Made by a program: the position numbers and the translations under genes. From positions 128,559,024 to 128,623,023 of the forward strand of contig NW_020312785.1 in assembly GCF_003265705.1 (NCBI RefSeq): 64,000 nt of DNA. The letters are read 5' to 3'. Positions 34,853-46,574 of the stretch are shown here, piece by piece. The stretch's first letter is position 1. The number at the start of each line of letters is the position of its first letter. Source of the stretch: Callorhinus ursinus (Eukaryota; Chordata; Mammalia; Carnivora; Otariidae). The notes below the pieces were generated by a model, which worked only from the letters and a program-made list of their open reading frames with translations, was not told where the DNA came from and ran no database searches.

Positions 34853-35600
34853 GTGTGTTTTGAGATTAATATTCATTTTCCATTAAACAAATATTTTCTA
34901 AGGGCCCATTATGTGATCAGCATTGTGCTGGATAATGGCGTTGCAGTTATAAACAAAACAAAATGGATCTCCAGCCTTTGTGGAGTTTATGTTTCACCTG
35001 TGAAGATAGACAGGAACTTGTACTTTAAGAAAACCCAAAACTGCCTTACAGAAAGGGGAAACAGGTATAGAGACATAACAGATAGTAATTACTATGAAGA
35101 AAACAAACAAGGGATGAGTTTTAGAGCGGGGTTCTACTTGTACCTTGGGTTTGGAAGGCTTTTCTAAGGAGGTGAAATGAATAAAAGGTGCTAACTACGT
35201 AAGATGTGCAGGACTTTTGGCATACCACGCTGCATGTGCAGAGACTCTAAAGCAGGTATGTGCTCTGGTGTTCAGGGAACTGGAGGAAGTCTGGTGTGGC
35301 TGGATTGAAGGGCAGTGGGGAGTGGGCAGAGGAATACTGTGGCACAAGAGAAGGTTGAAGAATGAGGCTGGGGCCAAATCCACTAGAGTTTGGCTGTTAC
35401 AAAGATTGTTCTGGCTGTTAGACTGGAGGAGCAAGGCATAAGATTGGAGCTGATAGTCATCCAGGTAAGAGAGGATGGTCATCTGGTTTAGGGTGGTAGC
35501 AGTAAGGGTGGAATGAGGGAAATTGGAGGTGTATTTTTTGAAGGAGAATTGACAAGCTGATAGATAGATGGCAGAGTTGAGGGGGGGAATGTTAGAGGAA
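34853..35600 (-). mobile_element. L2 remnant, antisense
   Basis: Starts with the antisense L2 3' end ('aaacaaatattttctaagggcccattatgtg') and continues through 'ggaagtctggtgtggctgg', 'gattgttctggctgtt' and 'gggtggtagcagtaagggtgg', the same order as the copy at 68-1263. Confidence 0.72.
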
Positions 35601-36165
35601 GGGGAGAAATTATCAGGTTAAAGTCTGTTGGGGGAATGGTGGTGCCTGTTCTGAAATGGGGAAGATTCATGGTGGGAAGTGGTTTGGCAGACAAGATTAA
35701 GAGTCTGAAGTGGGAGCAACATGATCTGCACATGCTGCTGTGTCACCAGGGCAATGTGACTGTAATGCTGTGCCCAGAGCTGGCTCTTCTGAGGGACTGT
35801 GTATCGATAGCACCGTGAAGATTTGGACTTGCTGATAAGGGAGTTCAGACTAGGTATTGGCTTCTTCTGGGGCAGGTGGCCACATGAGTAGTCCTTGGGG
35901 TCTCTGCCTGCTTTGTAGGGACAGGCGGACAGGCTCAGCCTGCCAGGCAGTGCCCTTCCTACCCTACACTCAGCAAGCCTCCTTCTGCTTGGTCCTGCTG
36001 CCAAGACAATGTCCAGCCCCTCTCTTGAGGTGCCATGTTGGATGCTCTCCCTCCCCCACTTTCGTCCCCACCCTAGATGGACTGAGGGCCTTTTTACTAT
36101 TTTTAGACTGGTATAGATTTGATTAGTTCCTGATTGGAATAAAAGCTTCATGGAATATGAAAAAA
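35601..36165. other. GC-balanced stretch, no recognised element
   Basis: May be the far 5' continuation of the L2 copy. Open frames on both strands (e.g. 35618-36151) lack any recognisable domain. Confidence 0.4.
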
Positions 36166-36167
36166 AA

Positions 36168-36330
36168 AGCTCAGGTCATGATCCTGGAGTCCCGGGATCG
36201 AGTTCCGCATCGGGCTCCCTGCTCAGCAGGGAGTCTGCTTCTCCCTCTGACCCTCACCCCTCTCATTCTCTCTCTCTCTGTCATTCCCTCTCAAAAATAA
36301 ATAAAATAAAAAAAAGAGAAAGAAAATAAA
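36168..36330 (+). mobile_element. Can-SINE, sense, 5'-truncated
   Basis: Begins inside the element at 'gctcaggtcatgatcc', runs to the A-rich tail at about 36295-36330, and is preceded by an A-run. The tRNA-like head is missing. Confidence 0.88.
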
Positions 36331-36339
36331 AAACAAAAT

Positions 36340-36420
36340 GCTGTATTTATAGAAAAAAATTCGTGTTATAAGTGGACTTGCGCAGTTCAAACCCGTATTG
36401 TTCAAGGGTCAACTGTAATT
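36340..36420 (+). mobile_element. Tigger-like (TcMar) DNA transposon end
   Basis: 'gttataagtggacttgcgcagttcaaacc' and 'gttcaagggtcaactgta' form a terminal inverted repeat end, the same as the right end of the element at 56640-56955. Family assignment is from memory. Confidence 0.55.
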
Positions 36421-36955
36421 TCTTTTGTAATTTTCCAAGATTGTTCATATTACCTATTCAACCAGACTCTGTAATTGAGTCAAGAGGGAAGGCTTGGGGA
36501 GCAGGGTTCTGCCCATCTGAATATTGTCCAGTCAGGCTCGGGGGCCAGGTTAATTAGGAACGCTTTGAGAACTCACGACTGGAATATGACAGTGGACTGA
36601 GCACAACCAGTTGTGCGTGTGTCATTATTCTCTTTCTCTTCATTTAGTGTATTCTCATTAGAGAAGTCATTGCTGATAGCATGTCAGTTTATGTATGTCT
36701 AGCTCCTGTCTCTTAGGACACAAAAGTGTGGTCAGCATACACTTTTCATTTTTTCCTGGGAGAAAGAGCCGTCGGGCATATTATACTTGGAGAACAGCAA
36801 AGGCTACTCTTAAAACCAGGGTTGACTTAAGTGTGCTCTCAAACATTTCCTGTGGTCATATGGACTGCCTCTCTGTCACCAGTCCTGCCTGTGTCCTTTG
36901 TATGCAAAGGCCAAAGAGAAGTAGTAGACTTGGAAAACCTTTCCCTTCACATGTG
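36421..36955. other. Intron 3 stretch without recognised features
   Basis: Unique sequence with balanced composition; nothing recognised. Confidence 0.45.
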
Positions 36956-36959
36956 CTTA

Positions 36960-37060
36960 AGCATAGACTTCTCTCCATATCATTTGGACTTAAAGGCCTA
37001 GCTCAAATATCACCTCCATCCTGTAATTTTCTCTGCTCTCAGTGTACCCACAGCAGCTGT
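36960..37060 (+). mobile_element. L2 3' fragment, sense
   Basis: 'taaaggcctagctcaaatatcacctcc' matches the L2 'ctcaaatgtcacctcc' block; short and diverged. Confidence 0.5.
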
Positions 37061-37129
37061 TACTTTGAGTTAGAGAGGCAGTATTGCACAGTGGTTTCTT
37101 CTGGAGAGACTGCCTAGATTACATATATA

Positions 37130-37275
37130 TGTATACCTATGACTTTTATCTTTCATTCTGTAGTGTATCACATTTATTGATTTGAGTATGTTGAACAGTA
37201 TTGCATCCCAGGGTTAAGTCCCACTTGGTCATGGTGTATATAAACTTCTTAATGTGTTGTCTTCAGGATGTATCT
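37130..37275 (-). mobile_element. L1 ORF2 fragment, antisense, inside the MIR
   Basis: 'gcatcccagggttaagtcccacttggtcatggtgta' (37203-37238) is a well-known antisense L1 ORF2 stretch. Confidence 0.75.
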
Positions 37276-37303
37276 ACACACACACACAGACGCACACACA
37301 CCT
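37276..37303. repeat. (CA)n microsatellite
   Basis: Interrupted ACACAC run, at the right end of the L1 fragment. Confidence 0.9.
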
Positions 37304-37445
37304 TTTCGTCTAGTTATATAACTTCTTTGTGCCTTACTTTTCTTCATCTGTAAAATCACAGAGGTTGGTGTGAGGATTAGGAGTTAACATATGCAAAACA
37401 CTCAGAAGTAGTGCCGGTGCATAAGGGCTCAATTGTTAGTTGTTG

Positions 37446-38447
37446 ATGCAGTTACTATATTTATAAGGGTTACATGCATTACTTCTTCACTTGTTTTGAG
37501 GATGGTGAAATATATGGCAGACATAATTTATTATCTTCTCAATATGGTATATTGCATATAATAGGCATTCAAATATTTTTATGCAGTTACTAAGGCAGAG
37601 AACTTATGAATGTTTTATTTTTCTTTAAAAAGCTAAGCATACAGGTAAATATCTTCTGTGTGATCCTAGATTGCTGTGTCAATATCTCTTGATTTCCATT
37701 TTCACCAGTATGTAGAAATCTTATCAGCTAATAGGCTAATGTCAATAAAAGGAAGACAATTAGAAAATTCATTAGGAGGTTGCATTGACTATTTTATCAC
37801 TAAATTAACCCAGTTTTTCATGTTTACAAAACTAATTAATTGGGGTTGTGCTTATTGTCAGCTAAAATATCTTTTTTTCTTAAAATGTAATCTCAATTTT
37901 TTTTATTAAATATACTCAGTACTTTGCTTCATTCTCACAGGTCTGTAAATTGTCTTAGGTCTTATATCTTGCAACAGGGCCTACCACCATAAATAGTTTA
38001 GGAGAGAGTAATCAGTTTTGAAAGGTATGAGCTCCTGCTTAAACTAAAAAAAATTTTTATACAATGTATTTATTATTTGTTCATAACACGAGCTTAAGTT
38101 TGGTTGTTAGCTCTCATACAGTCCTCCTGGGGGAGGATTATTTTAAGATTAAAATTTTGGGGGGATTGTTTTCCAGGTTAGTCTTTTCTGATGATACAGA
38201 TCAACAACCATGAATATATTTCGTGTTCATGGATAATTTGGTGTTTTAGTCAATTCATCTATAGGTGATCAGTGCTATGGGGACATAGAATAAGGTATGG
38301 CCTCTTGACTAGGAGCTTAAAAATCTCAATTGTTGAAGTAAGGCTGACTCAATTAGATAATTAGAGAAAAATATCAGATGGTATACAAAGGAAGTATGAT
38401 ATAAGTAGTAGATAATTCATATAGCAGTCTTACTTATTCACGAGAAG
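37446..38447. other. Intron 3 stretch without recognised features
   Basis: AT-rich unique DNA; nothing recognised. Confidence 0.5.
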
Positions 38448-38462
38448 CTGCTGAGCACCTTT

Positions 38463-38670
38463 TTTTTTTTAAAGATTTTTTTATTTATTTGAGAAACAGC
38501 GTGAACGTGAAAGTGGGGGTGGGGGGGGCAGGAGGAGTTAGAGAAAATCCTGAAGTGGACTCCTGGCTGAGCACAGAGCCCTATGCAGGGCTCGATCCAA
38601 GGATCCTGAGATATTACCTGAGCCAAAATCAAGAATCGGCCTCTTAACTGACTGAGCCACCCATGCACCC
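38463..38670 (-). mobile_element. Can-SINE, antisense, diverged
   Basis: Flanks CTGCTGAGCACCT at 38448-38460 and CTGCTGAGGACCT at 38671-38683. G-run at 38514-38528. Confidence 0.93.
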
Positions 38671-38689
38671 CTGCTGAGGACCTTTTCTT

Positions 38690-38860
38690 TAGAGTCAGAA
38701 CCTCTGAATTTTAGTCCCAAGATCTGCCACTGAGAACTGAACAAGTCCCTTATCTTTACTGAATTTTCTCCACCTACTTCATAGGATGATAAAAGGATCA
38801 AATATGATAATGTATATGAAAGCTCCTAGAATGCTAAAGCATAGTGTAAATATAGAGAGT
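38690..38860 (+). mobile_element. MIR, sense, diverged
   Basis: 'gaattttagtcccaagatctgccactgag' and the later 'aggatgataaaaggatcaaat' follow the MIR order. Confidence 0.6.
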
Positions 38861-39289
38861 TGTATAATGCTAAATTGTTAGGGGCAGACCATATCAGGGG
38901 GAAAGACTGTTTTTAAAAGCTAATACACAGGATAAATGAAGTACTTGGAAAAAGAAGACATTTTCAGTAAGATGGGGAAATTATCCAATTGTATGTTTTT
39001 TGGAAGATGAAGTGTTCTGCATGAGTGAATTCATTGAACACCTGAAATGTATCCCTTCACATTCACAAATTTTGTATTTTATCATTTAAGATAAAATGTG
39101 TTTCTAAAATGTGTTTCTGAAACAGAGTATAACAGAGTTTAACATTTTCTTGTTAGTTTAGGATCTCATCTTGAACTTCATTTATGATACTGTGATACAG
39201 TGATTAATATAGAACTATTGAATTATTGAAGTGTGTAGGAAGCGCTTTTACCTCATGCACTATAAAAGACTGTAGACTGCTTTTAGAGA

Positions 39290-39590
39290 TATGATTAAAA
39301 TACTATAAAATAGATCCTTTTAAAGTGTGTAAATCAGGGGTTTTAGTATATTTACGGAGGTGTGCAGCCATCACCACTATTATTTCCAGAACATTTTCAT
39401 CACTCCAAAAAGAAACCCTATACTTGGTAGCAGTCATTTCCCAATCTCTTTTACCACCAGCTCCTGACAACTACTGATTGACTTTGTGTCTCCATGATGT
39501 GCCTATTCTGGACATTTCATATAATGGAATCAAACAAAGTGTGGCCTTTTTTGTCTGGCTCCTTTCACTTAGCAAAATGAAAACAGTTTT
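39290..39590 (-). mobile_element. Old L1 3' fragment, antisense
   Basis: 'gaggtgtgcagccatcaccac' and 'cctattctggacatttcatataatgg', the same L1 section as at 8515 and 24340. Confidence 0.85.
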
Positions 39591-39594
39591 ATAA

Positions 39595-40837
39595 TAAAAA
39601 ATGCTAGTCAAATAAATTGAGTGGGGTGTGGGGAGGTTTAAGAGATCCCATGAAAGAAGGAAGGTGAAATAAGAGTGAGAGGGATGAGATCAGAAGAAAT
39701 TCAGATTTAGCAAACATTGACTATCTGTAAGACTGGCCCTGTACTAAGTTACTGAGTGATAAGGCAGAATAGGTTCAAAACTGTATACTGGTATTTCATC
39801 TTTTGACTGATGATAATGGGATTTTGAATAGTAAGGAAAGTTATATTCTTTTAATGTATAGAATTGCAGAATAAGCTCTTTGAAAAGGAGTTGGAAAGCA
39901 GAGTATCATACTCAACTTTTGATTAGTACAATTTTTACTTTTATTCTTCTTTTAAAGTATAATTCCCATTTCTTTCCAATTTGCATTTCTTGAGGATGTA
40001 GGGCTCTTGATCCATGATGCCAGCCTTTCCTTTGTTATAGTTTTTGTTTATTATGAAGCAGCCAGTTGAATTTGGAAATATTATTGGCTGGGAAAGTAGG
40101 CATCTCAGTAATTTCCCTACATACCTTATTACTTAATATTTAAAGTTAGGATAATTGTCTGAACATTCACATTTCATTAACTGATAATTCACATTTTTTA
40201 TTTATTCCATTGACAGTCTTACCTCACTCATTTCACTTGTTTATCTAAGTTTTAATTCTTTAGCTAAGCAGTTCTTTAGGGCTTAATTTTTTTTAAAGCT
40301 GTGCTCATACAGTAGCCAATTAAAAATTTGTTAAAAATCTTCCTAGATAAACAGCTGTCTTGGGTAATATTTGGTATATTGCAGTGTGTAGCTGCATAGC
40401 AGTGTGCTAACATTAACTGTAAATACTCTGTTCCAGTTTTACCATGTTATCCTTAATAAATGGTAATGATCCCATTATTTTGTTTAGAGAGAAAACCTGT
40501 CATTAAATAGTTTTGTTTTTGTGGTGCATGATACAATATTTACAATGCCAATATGAACCCGCAGGGTTTACTATGTCTGCAGTGAAAGCTACAGATGGAA
40601 TTTGACAGAATCTTTTGGCATTTTCACCTCTAAGCATTACAAATTTGCTATAGGGGTGAGTTAAGCCCTCTCGTTGTTAAGCTGTGGTTAATTAAGCTTA
40701 CTGGCTAGCCTAAGTATTTTATATTTGCCCGTATTCACTTTTAACTGACTATTGGATGGAATTATAATTCTGTTGGAATATTTTAGTATTTAGTGAGTTT
40801 TTTTGTAGAGTTTCATGACCTTTAAATGATGGAGCAT
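39595..40837. other. Repeat-free intron 3 stretch
   Basis: 1.2 kb with no recognised interspersed repeat. Homeodomain-like core GTTAATTAAGC at about 40687-40697. Candidate regulatory DNA only. Confidence 0.45.
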
Positions 40838-40854
40838 TATATAGATGTATTATT

Positions 40855-41051
40855 ATTTTTATTTTTATTTTTATTTATTTTTTTAAAGATTTTATTTATT
40901 CATGAGAGACAAAGGGAAAGAGAGAGAGAAGCAGAGGGAGAAGCAGGCTCCCAAGTAGCAGGGAACCCGATGCGGGACTCGATCCCAGGACCCCGGGATC
41001 ACGACCTGAGCCGAAGGCAGACGCTCAACCATCTGAGCCACCCAGGCGCCC
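40855..41051 (-). mobile_element. Can-SINE, antisense (outer member of a stack)
   Basis: Target repeat GATGTATTATTATTTTTA at about 40844 and at 41052. It inserted next to the older SINE at 41070. Confidence 0.93.
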
Positions 41052-41069
41052 GATGTATTATTATTTTTA

Positions 41070-41256
41070 AAAGATTTTTATTTATTTGAGAGAGAGAAAA
41101 GCATGAGCAGGGGGAAGGGGCAGAGTGAGAAGCAGGCTCCCCGCCAAGCAGGGAGCCTGAAGCAGGGAGCCTGAAGCAGGGCTCAATCCCAGGGCCCTGG
41201 GATCATGACCTGAGCTGATGGCAGACGCTTAACCGGCTGAGACACCCAGGCGCCCC
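41070..41256 (-). mobile_element. Can-SINE, antisense, with internal 14-bp duplication
   Basis: Contains GGGAGCCTGAAGCA twice in tandem (about 41151-41178). The right flank 'tatatagatgtatt' repeats the sequence at about 40838, left of the other SINE. Confidence 0.93.
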
Positions 41257-41394
41257 TATATAGATGTATTAAATAAAGATTAATAATAGTAAAAATTTAT
41301 TATATTGATTTGTCAAATAGATATTAACAGTTAAGATTTAATTTTATTTTTGATTAGCTGTCTATAAAATAGACCCTATTATTGAAATATGTTC

Positions 41395-42290
41395 AGCTGC
41401 CTACTGAACATTATATTTGGATATTTAATTGACACCTCACAAGTAACAAATCCAAAACTGAACTCCTTGTTCCCTCTATCAAATCTACTTCATCCACAGT
41501 CTTTGCTCTTCAGTTAATAGTAAATTCATCTCTCCATTTAGGCTCAAGATCTTGGGGTCATCCTTGATTCTTTTCTTTCTCTCTCACTCTATATCCATTT
41601 TATCAGCAAAGCCTTTTAACCTACCTTCAAAATATGCACAGAGGCTAACCACTTCTCACTTCCTCCATTGTTACTATTCTGGTCCAAGCCATCTTCATTT
41701 CTTGCCTGAATGAATTGCCACAGCTTCCCAGTGGGTCTTCCTGCTTCTGTCCTTCCTTCTCTATAGTCTTTTCTTAATATGACAGAATGATCCTTTTAAA
41801 ATGAAAGTCAGTTCATATTACTCCTTGGATTCCCATCATAATGACCTTTGAAACAGCAAGTGATCAGGTCCCTCTTTATCTCCCTGACCTCAACTCATAT
41901 TCTCTTGATTATTCTGCTCCTGCTACATTGGGCTCTTTCCTATTCTTCTAACATACCAGACCTGCTTTCACCTCAGGGTCGCCACTATATGGCGATTTCC
42001 TCTGCTTGGATTGCTCTTCCTTTGAGTAGCCACATGACTTAGTCCCTGACCTGAAATGTCACCTCAGTGAGCCTACTCTGACCACCCTACCTCAGCACGT
42101 CAATCATTTTTACTCTCTTCCCACAGGACTAAACACCTAACATTCACTTATGATTTTGTGTATTGTCTATTCTCTCCCCGTTAGATTGTTGGTATCCTAA
42201 AGGCACTGATAATCTAAGTGTTTAATATATTGCACTTTATTGACAGCAGGACATTACTAGTACTCTTTAAGCCTCCCTCATTTTCTCTTT
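41395..42290 (+). mobile_element. L2 remnant, sense (~0.9 kb)
   Basis: Follows the L2 ORF2 end in order: 'ttggggtcatccttgattc', 'tggtccaagccatcttcatttcttgcctgaa', 'cttcccagtgggtcttcctgcttc', 'tgaaatgtcacctcagtgagcc', then the 3' UTR. Many frame breaks. Confidence 0.9.
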
Positions 42291-42294
42291 CATT

Positions 42295-43585
42295 CATGCC
42301 TCTCCCCAAGTCTGATGGTTTTTAAAACTTTTTTAAAAAATATGATTGGATATTATTGTCATACAAATAAAGATCTGTTGTAGAGCCTTAGTCTACATCA
42401 AGCTTTATTCTTCAGGTGAGGTTAGAGGAACAACATCCTTTTACCTTGTATTTTCAAGTACCGTCTTGAGCAGCCCACCGAGCCAGAAGTACATTTGAAC
42501 AGAAAGACTAATTTGTTTGTTGAGTTTTAAATTGTTTCTACAGTCTTTGCTTGTGAAGACAAATGTCACAGGATGACAGCCTTCACCATTTTACTAGATT
42601 CTTTATGATTTAGAAGGTGGTCATTTTATTCTGTTGACAATATGGAGCACTTTGCAGGTGGATATCAAGGTTAATTATATTGAAGAGTGAAGCAGTACAT
42701 TCTACTAACTTGCAAATCTTTCTGAGAAAAATTGAATTATTGCCATTAAAGTGTTATTACGTTAATAAATTGGTTAATAAAAGCAATTAAAACCTCCAAG
42801 TTTCTTATAACTTGCCATAACTGCTCTGCTTGAAAATAGTTATCACTGAATAGAAATAGGAGGAAGATCAAATAACTATTGAAGTTTAAACAAAGGGAAC
42901 TGCAAAGAAAACCTTCAAAGGACACTCTCCTAGTTTGGTTTTTGGTGAACAAAATTCTTTGTCTGTTGTTCTAGAGACAGTGATATGGATAGTTTTAAAA
43001 TTTCATCCTTTGTTGAGTGCATATTTTGTATCAGGTCTCATGCTTCATCTTTTTAGGCTCCCAGCAGTTCTGTAATGGCAGGTATTACAGTGTCATTTTT
43101 CTGAATATGTTTATTCAATCTCTGAACCTCAGATTTCCTATCAGACTTCAAATATTGGGCCCTTTACCCTGCATGTTGACCCTCATCTCGCAGCTTTTCT
43201 CTGACTTTTTATTTCATATTTGATATTCTGAATTTTTTCTGAAAAGCATCATATGCTCATTTTGACATTATGGCTTTAGGAAAATAATTTATTTAACCTT
43301 TAAAATAGTACCATTTTGTGGCACAGCAAAAAATTTTGTCATCAGTTTAGGCATAATCATTTTGGCAAATTCACAGCCTTTTTTCAAGCATTGGTTAGAT
43401 TGAACTTCTGAATAGCTCTGTGATATTTTAAAATTTTAAAATCAGTTGTCTACAATTAGTATTTCTTTTTCTTCACCTTAGGGCTTTAATAATGAATTTT
43501 TTTTTTAACCAAATAGTCCTCTTTAAAATTCTTAAAAAGGGTGTAGCAAATTTTGTTTCACCTAATGCCAATTTAGAGAATATTC
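42295..43585. other. Intron 3 stretch without recognised repeats
   Basis: Unique AT-rich DNA; nothing recognised. Confidence 0.5.
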
Positions 43586-43589
43586 ACAT

Positions 43590-43790
43590 TAAAAAATATT
43601 TTATTGATTGATTGAGAGATCCCAAGTCAGGGTAGGGGCAGAGGGAGCCTGAGAGAGAGTATCTCAAGCCAACTCAGCACTGAGCACCTAGCTGTAAGCA
43701 CCGATGCAGGGCTCTATCTCAAGACCCCGATCATGACCTGAGCCGAATCAAGAGTCTGACACATAACTGAATGAGACACCCAGGCGTCCC
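43590..43790 (-). mobile_element. Can-SINE, antisense, old copy
   Basis: Diverged body ('ctgagcacctagctgtaagcac'), head 'gagacacccaggcgtccc'. Confidence 0.88.
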
Positions 43791-44134
43791 GATATTTTAC
43801 CTTTTATATAAAAATTATAATGCTTCAGGATTTTTTAACCTGCATATTCATTCATTTTCACTTGATATTTTAGCTGCCCCTATGTATCAGTGACACATCC
43901 CTGATGATTTTTCCCTTCTCCAACTAAAGAGGGTTTTTTTTTTCCTTAAACCTGTGCAGCATTTAATCTCTTATTATATCTATCAAGGAAGACTTTAATA
44001 GGTAGAAAAAACATATATCCTGAGTTTTAAATGGAAAAAAAAAGTGAATTGTTACATGGGAGACATTTTAAACATGCTTAAGTTTTTTTAAACATAGAAA
44101 CTTTGAAGATAAATATGCCTTGTGCAGAAATTTT

Positions 44135-44333
44135 TTTTTTTTAAAGATTTTATTTATTTATTTGAGAGAGAGAGAGAGAATGAGAGATAGGAAGCATGAG
44201 AGGGAAGAGGGTCAGAGGGAGAAGCAGACTCCCTGCTGAGCAGGGAGCCCGATGTGGGACTCGATCCCGGGACTCCAGGATCATGACCTGAGCCGAAGGC
44301 AGTCGCTCAACCAACTGAGCCACCCAGGCGCCC
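44135..44333 (-). mobile_element. Can-SINE, antisense (type B, young)
   Basis: Perfect 16-bp target duplication CTTGTGCAGAAATTTT at 44119-44134 and 44334-44349. Confidence 0.97.
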
Positions 44334-44465
44334 CTTGTGCAGAAATTTTAACCGAGAAAGACTCAATGATCCTTAGTAATTGTCACCATATGTTAACAAA
44401 TTTATATTTGCATACACTATTTGTATATAAAGACTGATTAGTGTCTAGCTTTCTGTATATTTTCT

Positions 44466-44667
44466 TTTTTTATTTTTTAAAGTTTCATTTATTTAATTGA
44501 CACAGAGAGAGAGACAGCAAGAGAGGGAACACAAGCAGGGGGAGTGGGGGAGGGAGAAGCAGGCTTCCTGCTGAGCAGGGAGCCCGGTGTGGGACTCGAT
44601 CCCAGGACCCTGGGATCATGACCTGAGCTGAAGGCAGACGCCCAACGACTGAGCCACCCAGGCGCCC
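44466..44667 (-). mobile_element. Can-SINE, antisense (type A)
   Basis: Target duplication TCTGTATATTTTCT at 44452-44465 and 44668-44681. Confidence 0.96.
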
Positions 44668-45017
44668 TCTGTATATTTTCTAATATAATTTACTTTTAAT
44701 AAGTTACATATCTCTGTGCAGTGAACTTTTCAGTATTAGTGTTCATTAGCTTCCTTAATGAAGACTTTTACAGTCAACGTGGAAGAGGGCCAACTTTTTA
44801 TTGTTTGTGCAGCAGCATAATTTTACAAGGTTTGTTTATTATAACTGAGTACTACAGCAATGCTTCCAAGAGGAAAACATACAAAGAAGATTAGTAAATA
44901 ACATAGCAATGTGTGAGGCAGGCCAATGGTAACAGTGCTTTCAATGGGTGGTTCTTGAATTTGTACGTGCATATTTACATTTTTCTGCTAATAGGAACTA
45001 AAATGCCTAATTTTTAA

Positions 45018-45210
45018 AAAAAATATATATTTTTTAAAAATTTTTATTTATTTGACAGAGAGAGAGTGAGCACAAGCAGGGGGAGAGGCAGATGGAGAAG
45101 CAGGCTCCTCGCTAAGCAGGGAGCCGGATGCGGGACTTGATCCCAGGACTCTAGGATCATGACCTGAGTCAAAGGCAGACTCTTAAACAACTGAGCCACC
45201 CAGGCGCCCC
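45018..45210 (-). mobile_element. Can-SINE, antisense, inserted beside another SINE's tail
   Basis: Body 'gacagagagagagtgagcac'. It lies between the left target copy and the body of the short SINE at 45221, so it probably entered that SINE's A-rich tail. Confidence 0.92.
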
Positions 45211-45220
45211 TAAAAGGGTG

Positions 45221-45337
45221 TTTTTTTTTTTTAATTTTATTTTTTAAAGTAAACTCTGCAGCCAACCTGGGGCTCAAAATCACAACCCCAAGATCAAGAG
45301 TTGCATGCTCTACCAACTGAGCCAGCCAGGTGCCCCC
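45221..45337 (-). mobile_element. Short Can-SINE variant, antisense
   Basis: Right flank AAAATGCCTAAGTTT (45338) pairs with AAAATGCCTAATTTT (about 45001), the latter left of the nested SINE. Confidence 0.88.
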
Positions 45338-45349
45338 AAAATGCCTAAG

Positions 45350-45950
45350 TTTAATTGCCATTTTTGTTGCACTATTATAAGAAAATAATGGAAATTCCAC
45401 TTGGAGAAATGATTGTATATGTATACTTTGGTTCTGAAAGACTTTGAGCTCTTTTGTACAACTAAATAATCTTAGAAAGGTAATGAAAATTTATTTTAAT
45501 GTATTTTTTTTGTTTCTGATTTTGCCGAATTAGACATAAAGGAAAATGATACATTTGAATAATTACTTTAATAATAGAATAAAATAGAATAAAAATTTGC
45601 AGTAGGGTCAGTACTGTGCAGGCTTTGTCCATCCCACATTTTCTGGGAAAGTCCTATTTCAGATACTACTCCTTGTCTTCCTTTTATATAAATAAATTTG
45701 TAAGTGAAAATACCCTTTGGACCTATTCATTATGGTCTAGAAAAAGTGTTTACCCAATGTTTCAGGCACTTTGGGGACACACAAAAAGGGGAGAAGATAG
45801 TGAAAATATGGAGATTACAGTTAGTTTACATAGAAGTGGAGGGTCGTAAATGAAAAGGAAAAAACCCAAAGACGATTTATTGTCTGGTAAAGGAGGATAT
45901 GGATATGTAACTGATAAATAGGTTATACGTTGTTTGAAAGAAGGTAAAAA
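45350..45950. other. Intron 3 stretch without recognised features
   Basis: Unique AT-rich DNA; nothing recognised. Confidence 0.5.
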
Positions 45951-45954
45951 GGAA

Positions 45955-46126
45955 ATGTGTTCTCATACATGCTAGACATTTTGCTGAATATTGTCATATT
46001 TTTATTTATTTGATCTTAAAACATCTGTTCCAGGTAGGTATCACCCTCATTGTACAGATGGGGAGACTGAATTTCAAAGAGTTTACATTGTTGAAGGTCA
46101 TATAAAGCTAAACCTCAAACTCTAAA
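45955..46126 (-). mobile_element. MIR, antisense
   Basis: 'caccctcattgtacagatggggagactga' is the antisense MIR core. Confidence 0.78.
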
Positions 46127-46139
46127 TCCCTAAACTCTT

Positions 46140-46340
46140 TATTTTTTAAAATTTTATTCATTTATTTGAGAGAGAGAGCACACGAGTGGGGTAGAGGGGC
46201 AGAGGAAGAGGGAGAAGCAGACTCCCCTCTGAGAGGGAACCTGACATGGGGCTCCATCCCAGGACCCTGAGATCATGACGTGATATCATGACCTGAGCCA
46301 AAAGGCAGCTGCTTAACTGACTATGCCACCCATGCGCCCC
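46140..46340 (-). mobile_element. Can-SINE, antisense
   Basis: Flanking TCCCTAAACTCTT / TCCCTAAACCCTT at about 46126 and 46341. A short internal duplication of 'gatcatgac' near 46270. Confidence 0.92.
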
Positions 46341-46371
46341 TCCCTAAACCCTTTAAATCCCATTTTCTTTT

Positions 46372-46556
46372 TAAAGATTTTACTTATTTGAGAGAGAGAG
46401 AATGAGAGATAGAGAGCACGAGAGGGAAGAGGGTCAGAGGGAGAAGCAGACTCCCTGCTGAGCAGGGAGCCTGATGCGGGACTCGATCCCAGGACTCCAG
46501 GATCATGACCTGAGCCGAAGGCAGTCGCTTGACCAACTGAGCCACCCAGGCGCCCA
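46372..46556 (-). mobile_element. Can-SINE, antisense (type B, young)
   Basis: Perfect 17-bp target duplication AAATCCCATTTTCTTTT at 46355-46371 and 46557-46573. Confidence 0.97.
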
Positions 46557-46574
46557 AAATCCCATTTTCTTTTT

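Larger units (their letters stand above)
37070..37445 (+). mobile_element. MIR, sense, split by an L1 fragment
   Basis: The left part ('ggcagtattgcacagtggtt ... gactgcctagatt') is MIR positions near the 5' end. The right part from about 37318 ('tgtgccttacttttcttcatctgtaaaatc ... gtgaggatt') is the MIR core. Confidence 0.7.
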
